Positions 47,824 through 59,800 of a stretch of 64,000 nucleotides of DNA are shown here, in pieces. A model generated the notes under the pieces. That model saw only the letters and a list, made by a program, of their open reading frames with translations, was not told the DNA's origin and searched no databases. Source of the stretch: Macrostomum hystrix (lineage: Eukaryota; Platyhelminthes; Macrostomidae); assembly GCA_950097015.1 (NCBI GenBank), contig CATNEN010000013.1, forward strand, positions 248,001 through 312,000. Direction: 5' to 3'. The position numbers were made by a program, and so were the translations under genes. Each line of letters begins with the position of its first letter. Positions within the stretch are counted from its first letter, which is position 1.

Positions 47824-50800
47824 ATGACAAAGGACAGACTTTTAGACTTTAAGCAGGCCAGAGGAACTACTGGTTATGTAAGTTTAAATTGTAGTTTTAT
47901 TTACTTTAGTTATATGGTGATTAATGAAAATGTTTTTGTGGCTAGTAGTTTTAAAGCGCTTCGTTTTCAATTTAATTTTTTTATATATTGTAATGTTTTT
48001 CGAGAGTCGTTTTTTCTTATGCATTTCATACAATTTATTTCATTTCATTTACAAACATTTTCTACAAGAGATAGAGCAAAAATATTAGTCTTTGTTGTAT
48101 TATAGTTACTGTATTATAAATGGTTGTTAATATTTATATATGGAATATACAGTACAGAAAATTGATACATTTTTATGTATTTATCAAAATAAAAACTGGA
48201 ACTTTTCTGAATTTGCTTTTGGAATAAAGCCCTTGCAGAAGCATTATAATTAAAATGATGCAACTGTATTTCATTTTTTGTGGTTAAATACAATTAATAA
48301 ATTTGTGTGATTTAGTATTTTTTATTTCCTATTTGTGTATACATGTGCATAAAATATTTCGCATTATGAATAAGAAACAGATAAGCATACAATTTTGATG
48401 CATATTCTTATTTGTTAAGGATAAACACTAGATATTTAGAATAGACACTCCACTATTTCATTCTACAAAAGATATTTTCTACTTTTTATTTAAACAATAA
48501 TCTTCCGAACCAATGAGGCCAGTCTATTTCAACATTTACATGGCTTTAGCTTATTTTGAGCAATATAAAGCATATTCTTTAATGTCGTTAACATTTTTCA
48601 GTCTAGCATGAATACAAATTTACATTTAAATTATCCTGACTGTTATGAACTAGGGCAAAAATAATCTGTGCAAAATTGATTGACCTGAAGCTGGGACATT
48701 GGTTCTCTGCTGCTGAGGGCATTTTGGCTCCTATTCTTGTTACCCCGAAGGGACTTTGTATGGGACACCCAGGGGGGATGATTATTTGGGATATGGCTTG
48801 TTTAATCAATCTAAAATATACTTATTTATGTGATTTTTTCACTTACTGAAGTGCAATATTAGCCTAATGTGGGGATTCGAGCTAAATGAAGGGATTAATG
48901 GGATCCAGGATTTCTGCTTGTGGTTCTAGAAGGAGGGGCTAAAATGTTTAGTACAAGTGTGATAAAAATGAGCATTTAGGTCCTTATAAAAAACTGCTTA
49001 AAATAAACTTCTGACTTGTTTTTCTTTTTTCCACAAAGTGAAACAGTTTGCTTTGCATTGGAAACATCTACAAATATTTCATACCCTTGTGAGACCTATT
49101 TAATTGTCTCAAAAAGTGTCTACCTTGTAAAATAAGGTACCTTGCCAACATAATTAGGTGGCAGACGATGATGGGCACTCGGATCCGGGCGGCGATGACC
49201 ACGCCTCCATCCCCATGGAGAAGGGCGGTGGCTTTATGGACGAATTCTTTGAACAAGTCGAAGGCATTCGCCAGATGATTGACAAAATTCAGGAGCACGT
49301 CAACGAGGTCAAGATGAAGCATTCGTCCATCCTCGCGTCGCCGAATCAAGATGAGAGTGAGTGCGGAACGTGCCTAGTATTTATTTCTACTTAAGTCTAG
49401 AGCTACGCCGCTATATGTATTGTATATATTATTTTCCCTTACTGTAGAAATGAAAGAGGAGCTAGAAGAGCTCATGTCGGAAATCAAGAAGGATGCAAAT
49501 AAGGTTCGCGGCAAACTAAAAGGTAGGCCAATTCTGGCACAAAATTGCGTCATAAAGTGAATAATTTTAAGTCTAATTCAATTTTCAATTATATTGCAGT
49601 TATTGAGCAAAATATTGAACAAGAGGAGACCAACAACAGCTCGTCTGCCGATTTAAGAATCCGTAAAACGCAGGTAAGCATATAAACCTGTCCAGTGCTG
49701 AACATTTTCAAAGAGAACTAGGGATAAGGAAGAGGAGAGGAAAACATAGGGACACAAACTGACGGAAAACAAGGACAGATAAGGAGAAGAGACAGGAGAA
49801 AGACAGATACGGAGAAGGACAGACAGAGAAAAGGACAGACAGAGATGGACAGACAGAGATGGACAGACAGAGATGGACAGACAGAGATGGACAGATTGGG
49901 AGAAGGACGGATAGGAAGAAGGACAGATAGGGAGAAGGACAGATAGGGAGAAGAGACAGGAGAAGGACAGATACGGAGAAGGACAGACAGAGAAAAGGAC
50001 AGACAGAGATGGACAGACAGAGATGGACAGATTGGGAGAAGGACGGATAGGAAGAAGGACAGATAGGGAGAAGGACAGATAGGAAGAAGGACAGATAGGA
50101 AGAAGGACAGATAGGGAGAAGGACAGATAGGAAGAAGGACAGATAGGAAGAAGGACAGATAGGAAGAAGGACAGATAGGAAGAAGGACAGATAGGAAGAA
50201 GGACAGATAGGAAGAAGGACAGATAGGGAGAAGGACAGATAGGAAGAAGGACAGATAGGAAGAAGGACAGATAGGAAGAAGGACAGACAGAGAGAAGGAC
50301 AGACGGGAGTACGACGTTTGCTTGCCGAAGTTGTCGCAGTTCCTGAGAGCTATGAGCTAACTACAAGACGAATTCGTCTAGATCTATTAATTATGAAGAT
50401 ATAGATATAACAGTTATCTGTACATTTTGCCATGAGATAATTGACTTATGCTTCTTCAGCAAGTCACTAAGCTATAGCTCTCTATACCTAGGATTTTTTG
50501 TAATAATTAAATAAGCACAGCAATACATTCTCCCAGTCTCTAGACTCGGCCATAGACTAAATTGGCTCTGACTGCGGCGAGAAAGAAATACATTAGGTAG
50601 ACACGAAAACACGGATTCTTTTACCTATTAAGGTTAATTGAAAAACTTTCTTACTGACATGGCCTAAGAACCATCTCAGGAAAATTTGGCATCAGATTGG
50701 TACCAGCGTGATAAAAATTGGTTGGGCCATTTTGTCTCTACGCTGTCATTTACAGATAGACAGACGGGCCCAGCTTTAGAGCGAGAGAGAAGAAGACTTG

Positions 50801-53800
50801 GACTGAGTGAACTGTACGAGTTCTTGTAGTAGATTGTACTTTTTACTGTAGAATAACACGATTCACGACCGTTCTTCGGAACATTTATCTAGGTATTAAA
50901 CTCAATTGTTTATCAATTAAACTACCACCTTTTAAATTTATTTTTTCGATATGGCCAAAGGAGTAAATGAATTAAAAATTCTTTCATTTTTTTTGAAAAA
51001 TAACTTTTTTAAATGTGCAATGTGCACATTTCGTAGCCTTTTCCATGACTTTATCTGCAGTGCCAGATAATAAAATACATTAACCACGTTCAACAAGTGG
51101 ATCATTTGTCTTGTACAAATATATATATGAGCACAAAGAGAGGCTTAGTTAAGGTTCAGCAAGCAAAGTTTGGCAAGCAAAATTCCGCAAGCAAACTTCC
51201 TGCAAGCAAACTTCGGCAAGCAAAATTCCACAAGCAAACTTCGGCAAGCAAACTTACTGCAAGCAAACTTCGGCAAGCAAATTTCATAGACCCGGACAGA
51301 CAGAGAGAAGGACAGACAGAGAGAAGGACAGACAGAGAAAAGGACAGACAGAGAAAAGGACAGACAGAGAAAAGGACAGACAGAGAGAAGGACAGACAGA
51401 GAGAAGGACAGACAGAGAGAAGGACAGACAGAGAGAAGGACAGACAGAGAGAAGGACAGACAGAGAAAAGGACAGACAGAGAAAAGGACAGACAGAGAGA
51501 AGGACAGACAGAGAGAAGGACAGACAGAGAGAAGGACAGACAGAGAGAAGGACAGACAGCGAAAAGGACAGACAGAGAAAAGGACAGACAGAGAGAAGGA
51601 CAGACAGAGAGAAGGACAGACAGAGAGAAGGACAGACAGAGAGAAGGACAGACAGAGAGAAGGACAGACAGAGAAAAGGACAGACAGAGAAAAAGACAAA
51701 CAGAGAGAAGGACAGACAGAGAGAAGGACAGACAGAGAGAAGGACAGACAGAGAGAAGGACAGACAGAGAGAAGGACAGACACAGAGAAGGACAGACAGA
51801 GAGAAGGACAGACAGAGAGAAGGACAGACAGAGAGAAGGACAGACACAGAGAAGGACAGACAGAGAGAAGGACAGACAGAGAGAAGGACAGACACAGAGA
51901 AGGACAGACAGAGAGAAGGACAGACAGAGAAAAGGACAGACAGAGAGAAGGACAGACAGAGAAAAGGACAGACAGAGAAAAGGACAGACAGAGAGAAGGA
52001 CAGACAGAGAGAAGGACAGACAGAGATTGACAGATTGGGAGAAGGACAGATTGGGAGAAGGACAGATTGGGAGAAGGACAGATTGGGAGAAGGACAGATT
52101 GGGAGAAGGACAGATTGGGAGAAGGACAGATTGGGAGAAGGTCAGATGGGGAGAAGGACAGTAGAAGGACAGATGAGAGAACAAGAGGCAGGGAAAAATG
52201 AAAGTGATTGTATTTCTTATAACAAGGCGAGTTAGGCAATTATTTTAAAAGTTTTTTATATAACTGGGCGCTCGTAGTTTGGGCGACCGGCCCAGCTGGG
52301 TTTCACTCACTCTAGTCCAGGCTTTATGGGCTAGAGGGCAGCGTATTAAGTTACAAGAAGCGATGCGATCTTCCTCTGGAAATGGATCGGTTGTCAAGTC
52401 TTGGGTGCCGCTTTAAATTAAACGAGCACATCTCTCTTCCTCCATCTATCTGTCTCTTTTTTGTGCTATATTTATTTCCCGATCTATGAGTATGTTCTCC
52501 TCACCTCTTCTTTCCCTATCTCATTTTTTCTCTCTCTCCTCCCCCCGATTCTCATTCTAAAATTTCTGTCTCTTCTCACTCGGCCCTCTCAACCTGAATT
52601 CGATCTCAAGTCCGTCCGCTCTTCATGCCTTCAGGCCGGGACACTTCAGTCTGTAGCCAAGTCGGCCTGTGTGAATTGTGGAGAGTTTGAACTGCAACTC
52701 CCCTCCTCCTCCTCCTCCTCCTCCTGCCTCTCCCCGATGCCCAGCTGCGTTGGGAACAAATCCCCGGGGCAGCCAGCGAGACTGTTGGAGAACGAGTAAA
52801 AAGGGGAGTAAAATAAAGCGAGGAATAGTGGTGTGTGCGGGTGTGGGTGCAATAGCAACTGGATGGTGCTTTAGGGGTACTTTCTGTTTAAGCCTCATAA
52901 AATCTCCTTTGCCACCAACTCTCTCAACCCCCGTTTCCCCCATCGCAACTCAACTACCAAGCAAGGCCACAAACCCACCCCCGCCAGCACACTCGGATGG
53001 CGCAGAGGAGGTGCTGGAAGGAACTCCCCGGCTCCGAACTCTCGCGTCTCGATTCCTAAGCCCGCAGTCTGAGCTCCCTGAGCCTCTCCCTGTCTCTCTT
53101 GCACTCGCTTTTCTCTTATTTCGCTCGCCTTGGACCGGACCACACGCGAGAGGCATCGGAGTCGCCGGCAGACAGGGGGGAACTCTATGGGGAACTGCTG
53201 CTGCTGCTGCTGCCGCCGCTTCTGGCTGCTACTCTCCCACACCGGAACCAAATCCCATTCTGCCGCCAGGGAGGGGTTTCATCGGTTGAGGCGGGGGCCG
53301 GTGGGACCGGATTTCTCTCTCTCTCTTTCTCTCTGGTTTTTTATTTCTAGCGGGCCGCTTACCTCGCCCACCCGATCGAAAACCGGCTATAGCTACGGCC
53401 AGCTGCTGTGCTATTAGTGCACGGCCTGACCCCGCGCCACATGCCAGTCAGTCATGCGTCGAAGTTGCCAATTCTCATTACCGCATCGCACCAACTCCCT
53501 TGCCAATGGGCGCGCAGATTTTTTATAGCGAGATTTTGGGGCCTATGAAAATTTCTGTCGAGCTTGTAATAATATAATAATAATAATAATTTCAGGAGGG
53601 CTGCGGGCAATGGCACATCATTTAGTGACACTAGACCCGCAGCCAGCAAGGAGGCAATTCTGCCCATTCCGCTGACTCCTGAGCACACACGCACACAAAC
53701 ACTGTACGCAGGCAAACGCTCACACAGGTGTGTACATCGGTCTGCCCTGACTTTCTCATCGTCAGGCAGTGTACACTCTCACTGTGCCTTGGAGGTTGGC

Positions 53801-56800
53801 CCTCAAGGGCATAGATTGCAAGACAAGCCCCCAAGCCTTCTCTCCGCGGCTGCGCCCCAAATAAATGTGGCCTCGCCGTGGAATCGAACTTAGGGACCTT
53901 GTTGCGAGAGGCAAACTCGTTAGACCGCTCTGCCACCGACCCCCCTTTCGAGCTTGTAGCTTTGGGGCTAGAGCTTCGGACATTCTCAATGAGAGGTCGG
54001 GAGTTCGAATCTCAACCGATGGGAGACAATTATTGTGTGCTTATTGGGTAAGTACTGACTGAACAGCTGTACACAGCTATTGGAAGCGCCGTGGAAATTT
54101 GGCTATATAAGGTATAGATTAGATATACAGTTTTAGCAGCCCAACGCCAATGCCTATTATTACTTATGGCGGGCGGATTCTTCCGTTTCAGTTTTTGTCT
54201 GGCATCGGTCAATAACAGAGATTGAACTGTGGAGGTGGGTGGTGGCGCAGCTTTGGCATGGATTGCACTGGGTTGGGCTGGGGTTGGTGATAAAGAGATG
54301 GAGCATGAGCGGACTCAGCTTGGGGATGGACCGCGGCGTCGGCGGCAGTCGGACGGCCGGCAGATATTATTTGGCTCTCTCTGGTGGCCCGCTATTGATT
54401 GATGCACACGCCGGGGGTCCGGCCCGCCCTCTCTCTCACTCACTGGCGGATTGCCAACTCGCTTGTTCATTCGGCCTTCGTTAGTAGAATGAGTTTGTGT
54501 GTGCGGGCGTGTGTGTAAGTGTAGGGATATAGAAACACAGAGAAATGGATGGAAGACTTTGGTATATATGAGGGTAGAGATGGGCCGGCTGCTGCAGCGC
54601 TACTGACTATCCTGCGAAGTGGTGGATTGGGAGGTTTGGGAACAGTTTATTTGGCTCCGGAGCAATTCAATTCTGGCCTGTCTCTCTCTCTCTCTTCGGA
54701 AACATGCTTTAAACTGTTGAGTCAGGGAGGCTTATTGTGTTAAAGCCTCCGGCATGGCCATCCATTTGCTTCTCTGCCCTCTCTCTCTTCCTCCGTACTT
54801 TAATATTGATTTCTTTTGCATAAAATATAGCTTTTTGCAGCCTAGTTAATCCTGCAAGCATTCAATTTAATCATAAGTAGGCGGAGCAGTGCTGCAGCAG
54901 TTTCTCTGGCAGCATGTCTATGGCTCGGACTGTGGCAAACCTGCATTCAATTTAATCCTGCAAGAGCGCATTTAATCATTTTTACTACACATCGTGCACT
55001 TTTTATCAGTGCAATCTGTGACATGAGTAATGAGCATCTCCAGAGCTTCGTTTGAAGCAGGGAATGAAGAAGGGCCCCCTCCCACCCCCCCCCGCGGCGG
55101 AGGGTAGAGTACGTCGCGGAAAGTATGACAAAATAACTGATGAGAAGTATGACATGATCTTAAACGCTTTGGATCGTGGAGAAACTGCGGCTGCCATCGC
55201 GCAGTGGCTCCAGGTGAAGCTGCACACCGTATACTCGATACGAAGACGTTACGAAGTCGCAGCTCACCGAAATCGAGGTGCTCAAGGGGGCGCTCGAACA
55301 GTAAAGATTACCGATGAGCTTCAGGCCGAAGATCCTCAGTTGCATGTCAGCGAGTGAACAGCAGAGCACTAGACAAGCAGCTCTTTACGCTAAAATGCCT
55401 CAGTCGTGACGCCGACATTCCAGCAGCGAGAAACTCTGACGAGAACATTGCGCGCCGCCAGGTCTTCGCTCAGTGGCTGATCGAGCTAGAACCAGAATGT
55501 CATCTCATATACATTGATGAGACAGGCTTCAATATATGGACACGTCGGTCGCAGGGTCGCAGCATCAGAGGGCAGAGAGTTCGGCGTAAAGTACATACAC
55601 AACGTGGTGTGCAGGTGAATGTGATACAAGATGCGCGCTTGCAGGATTAAATTGAATGCAGGTTTGTCATAGTCCGAGCCATAGACATGCTGCCAGAGCA
55701 ACTGCTGCGCCACTTATGATTAAATTGAATGCTTGCAGGATTAACTAGGCTGCAAAAAGCTATATTAGTCTTGGGGAATTAATTTTTTTATAGCCGAATG
55801 CCTCGCATTGGACTGGTCGCGTTGCTAGGCATATTTTATTGCATTCAAATGTTTCGCAAAACCTATAATTATTCTTCGAAAGCCCAGTTGGCCACTTTAA
55901 TTATTTGTCAATCAACAAATGCTTCTGCCAGCAATTTTCTTATGTGGGCAGCTTCCAGAGAAATTGATGTTTTCAAACAAAAAAATCTCCTATCCTTGTC
56001 GCCATATTCTATTTCAGTATTCAACAATATCGCGCAAGTTCATTGAGGTGATGAGCGATTATAACAAAGCCCAAATTGACTATCGAGACGCCTGCAAAGG
56101 CCGGATTAAGAGACAGATGGAGATTGGTAAATACTTGCTGATGCGGTTGCAGCACTGCATGCCGTGCCTCTATTAGCCATAGACTATTATTGCGTCACAC
56201 ATTTTCCTTTACTTTTGCGTGCGTGTGGAGCGTTTGAGTTTTATTATTATCCATTTATTCAATTTGTTTTATTAACTAAAGCAATCCTAAATATGTTTTT
56301 ATAATGCTATTTAATATCACTTTATTTGCCTTATCAGTTTTCGGCAGTTTAATTCCAATTCTTATCGTTTCTTTTGACACACCATGAAGTTTCACAGTCG
56401 GAGCATAGCTACTCAAAGATAAGATTTTCTTGCCGAGTGATCCCGTACTTCTGGAGTCCAGTACTTCTTAGGCGTGGCTGCATATTTTAGCAATTGCCAC
56501 CTATACCTTTCATTCCAACCCCACCTCTCATCCGCTTCACCTCAAGCACCCGTCTCCCTGTCCGCAGACTCCTCAACCCTTACTCTCTCCCCCTTGATGG
56601 TCGTTGGCGTGAACATTTTCATCCCTCGCATCTTTCACCTCTTCTCTTCAAGCATTTGGGAATAGTTGTGAAATTTTTTAAGCGAAAAAAAGTTTTACTA
56701 CAACAGCTGGTACAGGCGGGAGAAAGTGTGCAATTCAACTGAGTAATGAAGAGGCGAGAAAGGATGGACGACAGAGAAAGTAAAAGTGCAAACTGCGGAC

Positions 56801-59800
56801 AACTCCTAGGCTCTACTTTGCAATTCACTATTATTCTTTCTTAGCTCATCGCACAGGATTTAGCTATTTTTGGCGAGATGCCAGACCCCAACTCACCCCC
56901 CCGCTGCAGCCGCAGAATTTAGATTTGTTGGTTGGCATAGCAACACGCGATGTAAACAGTTAACTCCCTGTTAAGTATTCACAATGAAACTGCGTTTTAT
57001 GGGTTGGTTTCAAGACTGTGTTGGAATTGATTGTAATTAGCAAGCCTGATTTGATGAGCGAGTTGAACTGCCATTGATTCATTCACTAAATGGACTACAT
57101 GTAGCTGAATCGCCACTTGGGATAATTCGTTTCTTGTTTCTTGTGTAGTTAATTGCTAGGCATTGATATATATATATATATATATAGTGCACTTAAATTT
57201 CAGTGCAACCTGTTAAGTTGGGTTTTTTATTTTTAACTGAATTATCTGCCAGTTTTAGTTAATTTCTCCATTTATTTCGATAACTTTCAGTAGCGTTTCT
57301 ATATGTTACTTGTTTAATACTTACTGATTTCATGGGGCTGCTAGTCAAGCATTTTTATCTAAGAACTTTCTAATTCTAATTAAAAAAATGATCATTCTCT
57401 AGCTCTTCCTATAAACTGCTCATTCTCTAGCTCATCCTATAAACTGCTCATTCTCTAGCTCATCCTATAAACTGCTCATTCTCTAGCTCATCCTATAAAC
57501 TGCTCATTCTCTAGCTCATCCTATAAACTGCTCATTCTCTAGCTCATCCTATAACTGCTTATTACTAGCTCGTCAAATAAACTGCTCATTCTCTAGCTCC
57601 TCCTATAACTGCTCATTACTAGCTCGTCAAATAAACTGATCATTACTAGCCCGTCAAATAAACTGCTCATTCTCTAGCTCATCCTATAAACTGCTCATTC
57701 TCTAGCTCCTCCTATAACTGCTCATTCTCTAGCTCATCCTACAAACTGCTCATTCTCTAGCTCATCCTCTAAACTGCTCATTCTCTAGCTTATCCTATAA
57801 ACTGCTCATTCTCTAGCTTATCCTATAAACTGCTCATTCTCTTGCTCATCCTATAACTGCTCATTCTCTTGTTCATCCTATAAACTGCTCATTCTCTTGC
57901 TCATCCTATAAACTGCTCATTCTCTTGTTCATCCTATAAACTGCTCATTCTCTTGTTCATCCTATAAACTGCTCATTCTCTTGTTCATCCTATAAACTGC
58001 TCATTCTCTTGCTCATCCTATAAACTGCTCGTCCTCTTATCCTATAAACTGCTCATTCTCTTGCTCATCCTATAAACTGCTCGTCCTCTTATCCTATAAA
58101 CTGCTCGTCCTCTTATCCTATAAACTGCTCGTCCTCTTATCCTATAAACTGCTCATTCTCTTGCTCATCCTATAAACTGCTCGTCCTCTTATCCTATAAA
58201 CTGCTCGTCCTCTCATCCTATAAACTGCTCGTCCTCTTATCCTATAAACTGCTCGTCCTCTTATCCTATAAACTGCTCGTCCTCTTATCCTATAAACTGC
58301 TCGTCCTCTCATCCTATAAACTGCTCGTCCTCTTATCCTATAAACTGCTCGTCCTCTCATCCTATAAACTGCTCGTCCTCTTATCCTATAAACTGCTCGT
58401 CCTCTTATCCTATAAAATGCTCGTCCTCTTATCCTATAAAATGATCATCCTCTATACCGTATAGTTCCGGTGAATTTTTTAATATTATATAGGTTGCTTT
58501 ACATCTTATACGAGCTAAATTATTATAAAATACTTTATGTCTCACCGTCTTATCATTTATGTGACTTGCTTAATAGTAGAGCTACATTTTCTGTTGAAAA
58601 AAAAAGTGTTAATCAGCTCGATACACAAGTAATATTGATATTCGTTTTTCATTTTTTCCACAAGATTTTATTGCGGTTTTCAGTACAATCTGTTCATCCG
58701 TAGTCTGCAGGTAATAACAAAAATCTACAGGTTCCCTCACAGAGTGTTGCATATTTCAATGACCATTAAAAATTTAACGTTTAATATTCCGTTTATAAAG
58801 TGTCAAATCTTTGTCATGATTTTGTATATACCTATGACTGGTGTCTTTGTCCCTACTGCCGAAATTCGTTCTTTTGTTGTTTCATTGTTTTCAAATTTAG
58901 TAAGGGATATTAATTTCAAATGATATTAATAAGGGATAACAGTTTGAATATCAAGATTTCATATGATAATTTATAATTACTGCAACTTCCCATGTTGTGG
59001 AGTTATCCCATTGGGTTTGGTCATAGTTTCGCTGTGAGGCAACCGCGAGGAAAGGCGATCATTAATTATTCATGGTTAATCACTGCTGGCTCCCAATGAC
59101 TTCCCCACTGCTGTCTGTCTGTGTCCACCCGGTGTGGCCTGGTTTACTCATTTTATTGCCGCAGCCGAATCTGCCGCATCTGTCTGACATTCCCAACGGG
59201 ACTTGTCATAGGCGAGAACCCCACGAGAAATAAGCAGAGTCTGCTCTTCATCATGCCACTGGTCCAGTCTCTCTTTAGATCGAAATTTGGGATTTATAGA
59301 TAAGTGCACCATATTATTTAAGCGTGTTGGACGCATGTAAGTAGCGAATAGAATCTAATTATTGACGGATTTATAAGAATATTTTGCATATGATGATGGC
59401 GCATTTTCGGTGTGAACGTGTTTGATGCAATAATGCAAATGAGTCTGATTAACTGCGGGTGTGTGTGTGTGTGTGAACACAATATTACAACGAAAGCATC
59501 AAAATTGGCAGTGTTGGCACGCGCACATTTTGTTTGTACTTTTATCCTCCCCCAGTTGACAGATCCTGTCGTTTTGTCCGTACTTCACACCATACGAACT
59601 GTTGCAGAATCTGTATCCTTAGCCCTGGCTTACTGGCTTACTGGCTGAAAATTTGTCATTGTAATAGTGCATTGTGACCAGCGTACCGATGCTTTTGTAC
59701 TTTTAACTCCCTGTGCGCTGTTGTTTTTTTGCGTAATTTGAACGGCCAAGAAATCATCCACCTGCTGTGCAGCTTTGCTATAAAAATTGTTTTCTAAACA

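Noticed and set aside
51097-52239. Long open frames on both strands ([13 protein letters not shown]-like and its reverse)
   Set aside because: Pure product of the 16-bp array inside syntaxin intron 4; several frames are open at once.
58142-58360. Minus-strand frame of an 8-residue RGRAVYRM repeat
   Set aside because: Product of the 24-bp intron repeat; no start context.
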